A stretch of 64,000 bases of DNA from Bradyrhizobium sp. C9 (lineage in GTDB: Bacteria; Pseudomonadota; Alphaproteobacteria; Rhizobiales; Xanthobacteraceae), in the NCBI RefSeq assembly GCF_002532045.1, contig NZ_NWTG01000022.1, positions 1 through 64,000 of the forward strand. Direction: 5' to 3'. Numbering within the stretch: position 1 is the first letter of the stretch; each line of letters begins with the position of its first letter. Below, in pieces: positions 1 through 8,272 of the stretch. Position numbers and translations under genes: made by a program. A model generated the notes under the pieces. The model worked only from the letters and a program-made list of their open reading frames with translations, made no database searches and was not told the origin of the DNA.

Positions 1-117
1 CCTCATTCTGGCACACTGATGCCGTAGGGGGCCGTCCACCCCATCAACCACAGATCTCGCTTGTTGTGCGGCTCTACCGGGGCGAGTCCCGATCACAACT
101 TCCGCCGCGGAGTATGG

Positions 118-137
118 GTCCCGGCCTTCGCCGGGAC
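118..137. repeat. Short palindromic repeat, GTCCCGGC hairpin
   Basis: Eight-base perfect arms GTCCCGGC and GCCGGGAC enclose a four-base loop. The unit sits in the gene-free 1-203 stretch downstream of the leftward deacylase gene. It resembles the two GGTCCTGGC hairpins at 30369-30390 and 30461-30486, so it probably belongs to the same interspersed palindrome family. It could act as a transcription terminator although no T-run follows. Nothing else is recognised in 1-203. Confidence 0.6.
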
Positions 138-203
138 GACGGCGGAGTGTGTTGCGCAGTCGCGCGCAGCACTGCCATTGCAACGACGAGCTGAAAGAGC
201 GCC

Positions 204-1481
204 CTACGCCTTCTCCACCCCGCACCATTCCGCGATGAACAGCGCGGTCGCCTTGGTCGACTTCCGCAGCGAGTCCAGCTCGACATACTCGTTGAAGCCG
301 TGCATCGCCGCACCACTGGCGCCGAAGCAGAGACTCGGGATGTCGTAGTTCAGGCCGTAGAAGCGCGTGTCGGTCAGCGCGGTGAAGGCGCGGTCTTCCA
401 CCGCCTCGCCATAGACGACCTGGTGCGCCTTGGCGAAGGCGGCTTCCGGCGCCTCGGAGTTCACCAGCTCATAGCCTTCCGACAGGAAGCCCGACCATTC
501 CACCTGCGGCGGATTGTTGGAGAGGAAACGGTGGTCGCGCGCCGCGGCCGACACGCAGGCCAGGATCTCCTTCTGGCATTCGGCGATCGACCAGCCCGGC
601 AGCACCGCGATGCGGCAGTCGACATCGCACCAGGCCGGCACGCTGGACGCCCAGTCGCCACCCTTGATGATGCCCGGGTTGAAGTTGATCGGATGATTGA
701 CGTCCTTGAAATGGCGGTCGGCCTTGGCGCGCTCGTTCCAGGCGATCTCGAGCTTCTCCAGCGCATGCACCAGATGATACGCAGCCATGATCGCGTTCGA
801 GCCGGCGCCGGCCTCGAACACATGCACCGGGAAGCCGCGCACCTTCAGGCGGAACCAGATCACGCCGACCTGTGAGCGGATCATCTTGCCGTTGGTCGGC
901 TCCGGGATAAAGCAGGCATCGGCGCGATAGCCGCGCTGCAAGGTCGAGAGCGCGCCGACGCCGGTGCTCTCCTCCTCGATGACCGACTGGAAGTGAATCC
1001 GCGCGGTCGGCTTCAGCCCGGCTTTCTTGATCGCATCCAGCGCATAGAGCGCGGCGATGGTGCCGGACTTCATGTCGCAGGCGCCGCGGCCGTACATCCT
1101 GCCGTCCTTGATCACGGGCGAGAACGGCGGCGTCTCCCACATCTCGATCGGACCGGTCGGCACCACGTCGCAGTGGCCCTGCAGGATCAGCGATTTGCCG
1201 GCACTGGTGGCCGGGCGGTAGGTGCCGACCACCGTGCGCGCCTTGGAGAAATCATGCTCGATCGGGCCGAAGCCGCGCAGGTCCTTCAGCTCGTCGAGAT
1301 TGATGTGCCAGTCGTCGACCTCATAGCCGCGCCCGCGCAGGAGATCGCCGATCATGTCCTGGCACGGCCCCTCGGCGCCGCGGGTCGAGGGGATCGCGAC
1401 AAAGGCCTGCGTCGTCGCAAGCTGCGCATCGAATCCCTCGTCAACGGCAGCAAGGATCCGTTGTTGCGTCTCGGCAGTCAT
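204..1481 (-). CDS. ArgE/DapE-family M20 metallo-deacylase
   Basis: A zinc-dependent amidohydrolase of peptidase family M20 (ArgE/DapE/ACY1 group) that should hydrolyse an N-acyl amino acid or related amide in the cytoplasm; the substrate cannot be told from sequence. With the start used here the protein has 425 residues. It shows the metal-site motif GHCDVVP at about 102-108, GRGACDMKSG at about 131-140 and the catalytic glutamates EEES at about 169-172, followed by a dimerisation lid domain. The ATG at 1481 is chosen because GGAG lies nine bases upstream; upstream ATG codons at 1502 and 1523 lack such a site. It is read leftward just beyond the PNPOx-like gene with a 54-base gap, so the two may be cotranscribed. 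Confidence 0.85.
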   Translation of the reverse strand: MTAETQQRILAAVDEGFDAQLATTQAFVAIPSTRGAEGPCQDMIGDLLRGRGYEVDDWHINLDELKDLRGFGPIEHDFSKARTVVGTYRPATSAGKSLILQGHCDVVPTGPIEMWETPPFSPVIKDGRMYGRGACDMKSGTIAALYALDAIKKAGLKPTARIHFQSVIEEESTGVGALSTLQRGYRADACFIPEPTNGKMIRSQVGVIWFRLKVRGFPVHVFEAGAGSNAIMAAYHLVHALEKLEIAWNERAKADRHFKDVNHPINFNPGIIKGGDWASSVPAWCDVDCRIAVLPGWSIAECQKEILACVSAAARDHRFLSNNPPQVEWSGFLSEGYELVNSEAPEAAFAKAHQVVYGEAVEDRAFTALTDTRFYGLNYDIPSLCFGASGAAMHGFNEYVELDSLRKSTKATALFIAEWCGVEKA

Positions 1482-1535
1482 TTCGGCAGCTCCATGGGAC
1501 ATCAGAAAAGGCGGGAGCGGCAACGTAACCTGATT

Positions 1536-2261
1536 TCACTCCGCCGGGTATTGCGCAAAATAGGCATCCCGCAATGCATCTTCGAGCAGACGGCCTTCCG
1601 AATAGCCATCCAGCGTCGCGGGCCGCGTCACGCCGTCGAGCAGCCGCGGACACGGCTCGGGCGCGCCGAGCACGGTGCGCACCGGAATGCGCTCGGCATA
1701 GATCGGCAACTCATAATCCTCATCGTCGTCGGCGACGCCCTTGGCGCGCACCTTTGCCGAGGCCTCCTCGATCTCCATCGCGATGAACGAGGTCGCCTTG
1801 ATCTCCTGCTTGTTGCTGGCGCGCAGGCTCGCGGTGCGCTCCGGAAAGAAGCGGTCGACCATCGCAACGATCGCGCGCTCCTTCTCCTCGGGGTCGGTGA
1901 CGAGATAGGCCGAGCCGAACGCCATCACCGCGCGGTAGTCGGCCGAATGATTGAAGCCGCATCGCGCCAGCACCAGGCTGTCGAGATGGGCGACCGTCAG
2001 GCAGACGCGTTGGCCTTCGGACTGGTTCTCCAGCATCCGGCTCGCGCTCGAGCCGTGCCAATAGAGTTTGGTGCCCTCGCGCCAGAAGAAGGTCGGCGTG
2101 CAATAGGGCTGGCCGTCGATCACGTAGGAGACGTGGCACAGCATCGAGGCGTCCAGGATCTTGTGCACGGTGGCGTGGTCGTAGAAGCCGCGGTCATGGC
2201 GGCGCTTGACCCGGTTGCGGGACGACATGGGGTAGGACGGAGTGGACGCGCCTTCGGTCAC
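1536..2261 (-). CDS. Pyridoxamine 5'-phosphate oxidase-like flavin-fold protein
   Basis: A split-barrel FMN-binding protein of the pyridoxamine-phosphate-oxidase-related group. The stretch from HVSYVIDGQPYCTP through FFWREGTKLYWHGS and the following SASRMLENQ is typical of the small heme/flavin-binding members of that fold. Function is unproven: it may be a vitamin B6 salvage enzyme or another FMN or heme protein. The GTG at 2261 is preferred because AAAGG lies about seven bases upstream, giving 241 residues; an ATG at 2228 is an alternative. It is divergent from a MocR-type regulator 73 bases away, an arrangement in which the regulator usually controls this neighbour in response to PLP. Confidence 0.72.
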   Translation of the reverse strand: MTEGASTPSYPMSSRNRVKRRHDRGFYDHATVHKILDASMLCHVSYVIDGQPYCTPTFFWREGTKLYWHGSSASRMLENQSEGQRVCLTVAHLDSLVLARCGFNHSADYRAVMAFGSAYLVTDPEEKERAIVAMVDRFFPERTASLRASNKQEIKATSFIAMEIEEASAKVRAKGVADDDEDYELPIYAERIPVRTVLGAPEPCPRLLDGVTRPATLDGYSEGRLLEDALRDAYFAQYPAE

Positions 2262-2278
2262 GGCAGTGCCTTTCGAAA

Positions 2279-2295
2279 TCTGGAATCTGTCCAGA
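2279..2295. promoter_or_regulatory. Candidate operator, perfect inverted repeat
   Basis: TCTGGA and TCCAGA form a perfect six-base inverted repeat around ATCTG, between the divergent PNPOx-like gene and the MocR-type regulator gene. Position and symmetry suggest a regulator site; assignment to the MocR protein is inference. Confidence 0.45.
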
Positions 2296-2310
2296 GTTGT
2301 AGCGGCCCAT

Positions 2311-2330
2311 TTGGTCTGCGATAGTACCAA
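2311..2330. promoter_or_regulatory. Candidate MocR operator or promoter element
   Basis: TTGGT and ACCAA are inverted around a ten-base centre, with the right arm ending four bases before the regulator's ATG. Read leftward it gives TTGGTACTAT. It lies where both the regulator start and the divergent promoter would be controlled, and may therefore mediate autoregulation. This is positional inference only. Confidence 0.4.
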
Positions 2331-2334
2331 TTCC

Positions 2335-3849
2335 ATGCGAAAAATTCCGACCAATTCCAGAGAGCCCGCGGCGCGCAAGCCTGAGCTGCCGCTCGACCTC
2401 ACCGGCCCTCACGTCACACAGGGCGCGGCCTCGCAGCATCGGCTCTATCAGGCGCTGTGCCACACCATCGTCGGCGGCCTCGTCAAGCCGGGTGAGCCGC
2501 TGCCGCCGTCGCGCACGCTCGCCAAACAGACCGGCTTTCGCCGCAACGCGGTCACCACGGCCTATGAGCGGCTGATCGCCGACGGCTTCGCGGTGGCGAC
2601 CACGGGCTCCGGCACCTTCGTCGCTGCACGGATTCCGGCGCAGGCCACCGCGCCGCAACGCTCAAAGATCGAGATCGAGCCGCCACAACACAACGCGCTG
2701 TCGCTCGGCTGCACCCATATCGATGACCGCGCGCTACAGCGCTTCCGCGCCTTTGCCGGCCGCCGGCTGCGCGCCTTCGGCTCCGTGCATCTGCATTACG
2801 GCGATCCCCGCGGCAGCAGCGAGTTGCGCGCCGCGATCTCAGACCATCTGCTGTCGGCGCGCGGGCTGCGCTGCGATCCCGACCAGATCATGCTGGCGTC
2901 GGGCACGCTGCATGCGCTGCGCATTGTACTCGGCGCAATCCTCAAGCCCGGCGACCAGGTCTGGTGCGAGGACCCCGGCTATCCGGCGGCGCGGCGCGCG
3001 ATCGAGCATTGCGGTTATCGCCCGGTGTCGGTGCCGGTCGATGGCTCCGGCATGCGCATCGACAAGGGACGCGTATCCGCTCCGGCGGCGCGCGCCGCCT
3101 ATGTCACGCCGTCGCACCAGTTTCCGCTCGGCGTGCAGATGTCGATGCCGCGCCGGCTCGAGCTGCTCGACTGGGCCAGGGACGCCGGCGCCTTCGTGTT
3201 CGAGGACGATTACGACAGCGAGTTCCGATATGACGGCGCGCCGCTGCTGTCGCTCGCCGGCATCGATCATCTGCGCCGCGTGATCTACATGGGCACGTTT
3301 GCGAAGACGCTGTTTCCGGGATTGCGGATCGGTTACTGCGCCCTGCCCGAAGCCTTGATCGGCCCGGTGTCGGCGGCGCGCGCCGCGCTCGATCGCTTTC
3401 CCGGAACCCTGATGGAAGGCGCGGTCGCCGACATGCTGAACTCCGGCGCCTTCGCCGCGAACCTGCGCAAATCGCGAAAACTCTATCGCGACGCACGCGA
3501 CACGCTGGCGTCGACACTCACGAATGCATCCGAGGGCAAGCTCACCGTTCCCGTACCGTCGCAAGGCCTGCATCTCGTGGCGCGACTCGATCCTTTAACC
3601 GATCCGCTCATTGCCGCGCAGGCCAAGGCCAACGCCGGCGTCGGCGGCTGGCTGCTTGCCGAGACCTATCATCGCGCGCGCCCACTGCCCGGCTTCGTGC
3701 TGGGATTTTCCGGTCATTCGGTTCCGCAACTTGTCGCGTCAGCGGAACAATTGGCGAAGACAACGCTGGCTGCGCTTCGCGCGACGCGCAAGATATCGGT
3801 CAAGGCATCCGCCAAGCCGCAGCGCTCTAGGAGAATCGCAACCACCTGA
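2335..3849 (+). CDS. MocR/GntR-type regulator with aminotransferase domain
   Basis: A PLP-dependent transcription factor. The N-terminal winged helix (about residues 28-95, including LPPSRTLAKQTGFRRNAV) matches GntR DNA-binding domains. The rest is a fold-type-I aminotransferase domain with EDDYDSEFRYDG and the Schiff-base lysine near residue 324 in GTFAKTLFPGLRIGY. The length of 504 is normal for MocR proteins. The ATG at 2335 follows the AT-rich divergent region and has no clear ribosome site, so the message may be nearly leaderless. It is divergent from a PNPOx-like gene, the classical PdxR arrangement, so control of that gene in response to PLP is the best hypothesis. Confidence 0.85.
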   Translation: MRKIPTNSREPAARKPELPLDLTGPHVTQGAASQHRLYQALCHTIVGGLVKPGEPLPPSRTLAKQTGFRRNAVTTAYERLIADGFAVATTGSGTFVAARIPAQATAPQRSKIEIEPPQHNALSLGCTHIDDRALQRFRAFAGRRLRAFGSVHLHYGDPRGSSELRAAISDHLLSARGLRCDPDQIMLASGTLHALRIVLGAILKPGDQVWCEDPGYPAARRAIEHCGYRPVSVPVDGSGMRIDKGRVSAPAARAAYVTPSHQFPLGVQMSMPRRLELLDWARDAGAFVFEDDYDSEFRYDGAPLLSLAGIDHLRRVIYMGTFAKTLFPGLRIGYCALPEALIGPVSAARAALDRFPGTLMEGAVADMLNSGAFAANLRKSRKLYRDARDTLASTLTNASEGKLTVPVPSQGLHLVARLDPLTDPLIAAQAKANAGVGGWLLAETYHRARPLPGFVLGFSGHSVPQLVASAEQLAKTTLAALRATRKISVKASAKPQRSRRIATT

Positions 3850-3895
3850 CTAAGGTCGCCCGCGTTCAGTCAGTGTCCGCCTACGGAGATACCGG

Positions 3896-4045
3896 ATGCC
3901 CAATCGCAACGTCCTGTATCTCGTGATCGGCGCGCTGGTCGTGATCGCGGGGATGCTCGGCTACAATCTGTATCAGGCGAAGAAGCAGCCCGAAGGCCTG
4001 CAGATCAATGTCGGCCCCGACGGGGTCAAGATCCAGAACAAGTAA
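3896..4045 (+). CDS. Small single-pass membrane protein, 49 residues
   Basis: A short frame with GGAG eight bases before its ATG. The N-terminal half is a hydrophobic helix (about residues 7-25, YLVIGALVVIAGMLGYNLY). It is followed by a basic stretch (QAKKQPEG) and a polar tail ending QINVGPDGVKIQNK. The pattern is that of a small inner-membrane protein with a short exposed tail. I do not recognise a function. It ends 11 bases before the next small exported gene and its stop overlaps that gene's strong ribosome site, so the pair is probably cotranscribed. Confidence 0.65.
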   Translation: MPNRNVLYLVIGALVVIAGMLGYNLYQAKKQPEGLQINVGPDGVKIQNK

Positions 4046-4056
4046 AGGAGGCTACG

Positions 4057-4299
4057 ATGCCGCGCATTGGATTGGTCGCGCTAGTCGGCGCCGCAGCACT
4101 TGTCGCGATCATTCATTCCGCTTCCGCACAGACCGTCATGCGCGAGGCTGACATCGTCGACCTCCGGGTCGGTCAGCGCGTCCTGGTCGATGACGGCTCT
4201 TGCCCGGCCGGACAGATCAAGCAGGTGATCGGCGCCAGGCTGAGCCAGAACGGCGTGGTGCGGACCCAAAGCTGCGTGCCGCGCCTCGCCAAAAAATAA
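4057..4299 (+). CDS. Small exported protein with two cysteines
   Basis: An 80-residue protein preceded by a strong AAAGGAGG ribosome site. Residues 1-24 form a signal peptide ending ASA before QTVMREAD. The mature part contains VGQRVLVDDGSCPAGQIKQV and a second cysteine near the C-terminus (TQSCVPRLAKK), which could form a disulfide in the periplasm. It resembles short exported proteins of unknown function found in Bradyrhizobium and relatives (possibly DUF6719), recalled by pattern only. It probably shares a message with the preceding 49-residue membrane protein. Confidence 0.7.
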   Translation: MPRIGLVALVGAAALVAIIHSASAQTVMREADIVDLRVGQRVLVDDGSCPAGQIKQVIGARLSQNGVVRTQSCVPRLAKK

Positions 4300-4352
4300 C
4301 GCCCCGCTGTCGCGAAGCGTCTTGTCCGTCATTGCATCGGAAACACGCCCGC

Positions 4353-4748
4353 TCAGTTCGAGATCGGCTCGAACATGCATTGCAGAGTCGGCTTGGCGAT
4401 CTTGGTGAAGGTCGGGCCAATTTCGTTCTGCTTGGACGGCGGCACCCAATCGGTCTCGATGGTCGGCACGCCGGTCTCGCTGATGCCGCGCAGCAGCGCC
4501 TGGCGCAGATCGGGGTCGTCCACCGTCGCGGCAGCATGGTCGTGCAGGCAACCGCACACCGCCTCGGGATGCGCCCACCGCCCGAGCATATGCGGCGCGC
4601 ACTGGCGCACGAACTCGTCGCGCGGTTCAGGCACTCGGTACAGCGACCTGATTTGCATCGACTCGAGCGGAAGTTGGGATTGGGCCTGCGCGGAACCTAC
4701 GAGGGCGAGCGATGCCAGGATCGCGGCAGAACAGATACGGAGCAACAT
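4353..4748 (-). CDS. Exported protein of unknown function
   Basis: A 131-residue protein with a clear signal peptide (residues 1-22, cleavage after AQA). Four cysteines remain in the mature part: one in RQCAPHM, two in the CGC motif of EAVCGCLHDH, and one in LQCMFEP. This suggests a disulfide-stabilised periplasmic protein. No enzymatic motif is seen. It faces the two small rightward genes in a convergent arrangement with a 53-base gap. Confidence 0.65.
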   Translation of the reverse strand: MLLRICSAAILASLALVGSAQAQSQLPLESMQIRSLYRVPEPRDEFVRQCAPHMLGRWAHPEAVCGCLHDHAAATVDDPDLRQALLRGISETGVPTIETDWVPPSKQNEIGPTFTKIAKPTLQCMFEPISN

Positions 4749-4786
4749 GGGGAGCCTTTACCGGCGGTTCTTTTGTCGCGTCGCGC

Positions 4787-4945
4787 TCAGTTGACCTGCG
4801 CCACTACCATCGGGGCCGAGGTGACCACCGGCGAGCCGTTGTAGGAGAACGCGCCGATACCGGGCAAACCGTTGTCCGGGGTACCAGCCATCGACGAACC
4901 GGCCATCACGAAAGCGAAGGCGAGGATCAGGCTCATGGTCCGCAT
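4787..4945 (-). CDS. Small exported peptide, 52 residues
   Basis: The ATG at 4945 has GGAG about eight bases upstream. Residues 1-20 form a hydrophobic signal (MSLILAFAFVMAGSSMAG). The short mature peptide (GTPDNGLPGIGAFSYNGSPV...) is rich in Gly, Pro and Ser and ends VVAQVN. No function is recognised. It is read leftward 38 bases upstream of the 131-residue exported gene and may be cotranscribed with it. Confidence 0.5.
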   Translation of the reverse strand: MRTMSLILAFAFVMAGSSMAGTPDNGLPGIGAFSYNGSPVVTSAPMVVAQVN

Positions 4946-5416
4946 CTGGCAGTCTCCGTCATTCCTGTTCGGCGTCCGGCGCCGCTGTGTTGACGGATTG
5001 ATAACGATCTGCGGTTTCGGGAGTTCTGCGGAACAAGCTGAAAATGGTTTCGTCGACCGGAGAATTGTTTCGTCGGCGGGCAGCCCACGAAACATTCGCC
5101 GGAAAACGCCAATGTTTTCAGTGCGAGCACGCCGCCGGTGAGCGTGTTCAACATTTCGCGCACCGAGCGCCGCCCGGCGGCTGGGAACCGCCTACGAATT
5201 ATGCGTGCAAATTGAGCGGGCTACCGCGCTTTCTTAACTTTCCTCTGCTGAGACAGGAAGCAGCACAGCAAGAGCTGCGTGAACCGACCGTCGGTTCGGC
5301 CGACTCATCTGGGCGCCGTGCAACCATCTCCACGGTGGCACGTTGTCGTGATTCCCGATCCAAGCGGTTGTTGTGATCCCTGATCCAACGATTGTTGTGA
5401 TCCAATCCAACGAAGG
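4946..5416. other. Gene-poor intergenic stretch
   Basis: No convincing gene. It holds the promoter area of the leftward 52-residue gene, a seven-base inverted repeat GAACCGA/TCGGTTC around CCG at 5281-5297, and three imperfect tandem repeats at 5343-5413 directly before the next small frame. Confidence 0.5.
5343..5413. repeat. Three imperfect tandem repeats of 22-25 bases
   Basis: Units at 5343-5367, 5368-5391 and 5392-5413 share TTGTNGTGATNCC followed by GATCCAANCG or ATCCAACGA. They are head to tail with no spacers and end three bases before the ATG of the small frame at 5417. They could be a regulatory array or simple slippage-derived sequence. Confidence 0.75.
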
Positions 5417-5644
5417 ATGTCAGTCGTGGGCAATGGCAACATCGGTGTTGGCAACCAATCCGCGGCCAGCAAATCCGGCCAGCAGCAACAGATGACGGCT
5501 GCGATGCCGCAGCAGGGCGCTTATGTGATGGGCGACAATGAGTGCGCGCAGCAGAAGCTGGTCCGCCTCGTCGGCTGCCGCGATTCGAAGGTCAAGCCCG
5601 GCCTCAGTATCGGCACGAAGCAGTTCGGGCAAATCAAGCGCTAG
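5417..5644 (+). CDS. Possible small protein, 75 residues
   Basis: An open frame rich in Gln, Gly and Ser at its N-terminus (QSAASKSGQQQQM), with a more protein-like C-terminal half containing two cysteines (NECAQQKLVRLVGCRDSK) and ending in KPGLSIGTKQFGQIKR. It has no signal peptide. The AAGG before the ATG is too close to be a good ribosome site. A leftward open frame covers the same bases but looks less like a protein. I do not recognise it and it may be spurious or a remnant. Confidence 0.35.
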   Translation: MSVVGNGNIGVGNQSAASKSGQQQQMTAAMPQQGAYVMGDNECAQQKLVRLVGCRDSKVKPGLSIGTKQFGQIKR

Positions 5645-5687
5645 CTCGCCCGCCGCTTCAGCCGCCTGGGCCAAGTCCCTGCTCCCA

Positions 5688-6248
5688 CTACTGAATAAAC
5701 TCGCCGCACTTTTGCACGGCAGTGGCATCGGCCGCGCCCCAGGGCATGATCGGCACCGACGACGTCGAGTTCTTCGGCGAGCCCTCGATCAGCTTGTCGG
5801 AATAGACCATGTAGACCAGCACATTGCGCTTGGCATCGCAGCCGCGCACGATCTGCATCTTCTTGAAGAACAGCGACCGCCGCTTGCTGAACATGTCGTC
5901 GCCCTGGCCGAGCTTGCCCTTGAAGCGGATCGGCCCGATCTGCCGGCAAGCCAGCGAGATATCAGAGACTTCCTCGGCAAGGCCGAGCCAGCCCTTGAAG
6001 CCGCCCTTCTCCGGCACCGTGAAGTGACAGGCGACGCCCTCAACCTCGGGGTCGTCGACGCCATAGGTTGCGAGCTTGTCGTTCGGGCTCACCCATTTGA
6101 ACACCGTCGAGCGGCGAAAGATCAGGTCCGGCTCGTCGGCCGCGGTTGCGGGAACCGCCAGCCCCAAAGCCAGCAACATCAGCAGCGCCGCGGAGCCCCA
6201 TCGAGACAACAGCCGCACGTCACACAAGCTCACATTTCTCGATGTCAT
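5688..6248 (-). CDS. creA: CreA family periplasmic protein
   Basis: A 186-residue exported protein. After an N-terminal signal (about residues 1-37, ending ATAA) it carries the family signature of CreA: DDPEVEGVACHFTVPEKGG, then GLAEEVSDISLACRQIGPI, and a C-terminal SSVPIMPW. CreA proteins are conserved in proteobacteria but have no agreed biochemical role. GGAGG lies five bases before the ATG, a strong ribosome site. It stands alone, convergent with the small frame on its left and divergent from the L,D-transpeptidase on its right. Confidence 0.88.
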   Translation of the reverse strand: MTSRNVSLCDVRLLSRWGSAALLMLLALGLAVPATAADEPDLIFRRSTVFKWVSPNDKLATYGVDDPEVEGVACHFTVPEKGGFKGWLGLAEEVSDISLACRQIGPIRFKGKLGQGDDMFSKRRSLFFKKMQIVRGCDAKRNVLVYMVYSDKLIEGSPKNSTSSVPIMPWGAADATAVQKCGEFIQ

Positions 6249-6471
6249 TGAGGCCTCCGCGGGGTGGGTCCCGCCTATGTAGTGCGCAAACGCCGCACAG
6301 GAAGGCGCTGACAGTTCGGTGATCAGACCGGGCGCTTTAACCTCCTGTGAGGCTTTTTTGCTACTCTTTCGTCGAAAAATCGCCCCTCACGGAAGGGTTA
6401 GATCGCTTGCGCTGGTGAACGCGTTCGGCGTCTGCGACAACCAACAGATAGTTTGGACTGGGATTCGGAAT

Positions 6472-8187
6472 ATGCGCGCAAGCGGACGTCGGATTTCGAT
6501 TTTTGATTCTGCGAATGGGCGGTTCTGGCAGTTTGCAATTCTGACGGCGGCCGGCACCGTGGCCGCCTCCTCGCAGGCCGATGCAGCCCTGTTCTATTGG
6601 AACCGTGACTCCGGCTATTACGGCGATGTCGAGCCGATGCCGCCGCAGCAGCAGCCCCGGCCGAAGCCGAAGCGCAGTACAGCCAAGAAGAATCCGGCGA
6701 TCGAAAAGGAGGCCGGCCGCAAGCCGCAGGGGCCCCTGATCATCTCGGTCTCGATCGACCAGCAGCGGGTCAGCATCTACGACGCCAACGGCCTCTACGC
6801 CGAGAGCCCGGTGTCCACGGGCATGAAGGGGCATTCGACCCCGATGGGTGTCTTCAGCGTCATCCAGAAGCAGAAGTACCACCAGTCCAACATCTACAGC
6901 GGCGCGCCGATGCCGTACATGCAGCGCATCACCTGGTCGGGCATCGCCATGCACGCCGGTGTGCTGCCCGGCTATCCGGCCTCGCATGGCTGCATCCGCA
7001 TGCCGATGTCGTTTGCAGTCAAGATGTACAACTGGACGCGGATGGGCGCCCGCGTGTTCGTCACGCCGGGCACGATCTCGCCGGAGAGTTTCTCGCATCC
7101 GCTGCTGGTGACGCAGAAGGTCATCCCACAGCAGCCCGTTGCCGACGACATCCTGAAGATGGATGCGCCGCTCGGCGTGAAGAGCGACAAGGGCGCGGAC
7201 AAGCAATCCAGTCTCGACTTGCGCACCAGCGTCGGCCATGCCGCCGCCGCGTCGCTGCGCGACAACACCCACACCGCCGACGCCAGCGGCGCGATGCCGG
7301 CGGCGAGCGCGTCGGCGACGATGTCCGATGCGTCCTCCACCGCACGCGACGCCATTGCGGAGAAGATCGCGGCCGACAAGCCGGCCGAGACCGACCCCGC
7401 AGCTGACGACAAGACGGTCGGCGAGGTCACCGGCAGCACCGATGCGCCGAAGCCCGAGGTTTCCGCAAGCGACCCGGTGAAGGCTGAAGCCAATGCCGAT
7501 GAGCTGAAGGCAGACGCCGCCAAGCCCGGCGTTGCCGAGGCGCCCAAGACGGACACATCGAAGACGGACGCGGCCAAGACCGATACGGCCAAGTCTGACG
7601 CGGCCAGCAAGGACGCCGCCAAGGCTGTGGATGCGGTCAAGCCCGCCGAGGCGGCGACTGCAGCCGACGCCAACCAGGATGCCGCCAAGGATCCCGCACG
7701 GCTGCCGGGCGTTGCCAAGATCGACATACCGAAGCGCGGCGGCCAGATCGCGGTGTTCATCAGCCGCAAGGACTCCAAGCTCTATGTGCGGCAGAACTTT
7801 GCGCCGCTGTTCGAGGTGCCGGTGACGATCGCAGCCAACGACCAGCCGCTCGGCACCCATGTGTTCACCGCGGAAGCCGACAAGACCGACGCGAACCTGC
7901 TGCGCTGGTCGGTGGTGACGCTGCCGACCCGGAGCGCCGCCCGCATCGACGTCGAGGAGCGCGCCGCGCATCGTCGCAAGGTCGCGGCCGCAGCGCCGGT
8001 CGAAGCGAAGCCGCAGCCGGCGACCAACACCCCGGCCGAGGCGCTCGACCGCATCTCGATCCCGGCCGACGCGATGGCGCGGATCAACGAAGCGCTCGGC
8101 ACCGGCGGCTCGATCATCGTCTCCGACCTCGGCGTGAACCAGGGCGAGACCGGCGAAGGCACCGACTTCATCCTGCCGCTGCGCTAG
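6472..8187 (+). CDS. L,D-transpeptidase (YkuD domain), large form
   Basis: A periplasmic enzyme expected to make 3-3 peptidoglycan cross-links or attach proteins to peptidoglycan. From the ATG at 6472 it has 571 residues: a signal or anchor (about 19-39, ending ADAAL), a basic Pro/Lys-rich segment, and a YkuD domain at about 89-205. That domain has H161 and the catalytic motif SHGCIRMP (cysteine near 174). A long Ala/Asp/Lys linker follows, with KTDAAK-type repeats. Its C-terminal part (about 424-490) resembles the first half of a YkuD domain again (QIAVFISRKDSKLYV ... PLGTHVFTA) but lacks the catalytic cysteine. An upstream TTG frame start at 6319 is unlikely. Confidence 0.85.
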   Translation: MRASGRRISIFDSANGRFWQFAILTAAGTVAASSQADAALFYWNRDSGYYGDVEPMPPQQQPRPKPKRSTAKKNPAIEKEAGRKPQGPLIISVSIDQQRVSIYDANGLYAESPVSTGMKGHSTPMGVFSVIQKQKYHQSNIYSGAPMPYMQRITWSGIAMHAGVLPGYPASHGCIRMPMSFAVKMYNWTRMGARVFVTPGTISPESFSHPLLVTQKVIPQQPVADDILKMDAPLGVKSDKGADKQSSLDLRTSVGHAAAASLRDNTHTADASGAMPAASASATMSDASSTARDAIAEKIAADKPAETDPAADDKTVGEVTGSTDAPKPEVSASDPVKAEANADELKADAAKPGVAEAPKTDTSKTDAAKTDTAKSDAASKDAAKAVDAVKPAEAATAADANQDAAKDPARLPGVAKIDIPKRGGQIAVFISRKDSKLYVRQNFAPLFEVPVTIAANDQPLGTHVFTAEADKTDANLLRWSVVTLPTRSAARIDVEERAAHRRKVAAAAPVEAKPQPATNTPAEALDRISIPADAMARINEALGTGGSIIVSDLGVNQGETGEGTDFILPLR

Positions 8188-8272
8188 GCGATCAATAACG
8201 CCTTCTTGAAAGCCTCCGCCTGCGCGCTGGACTATGATCCCGACGAACATCTGTTCCGGGGACGAGACCAAG

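Noticed and set aside
5199..5405. Leftward frame with DHNNR repeats
   Set aside because: Its repetition comes only from the tandem DNA repeats at 5343-5413; no start or family pattern.
6338..6358. Possible short terminator CCTC/GAGG followed by TTTTTT
   Set aside because: The stem has only four pairs and no gene ends upstream in that direction.
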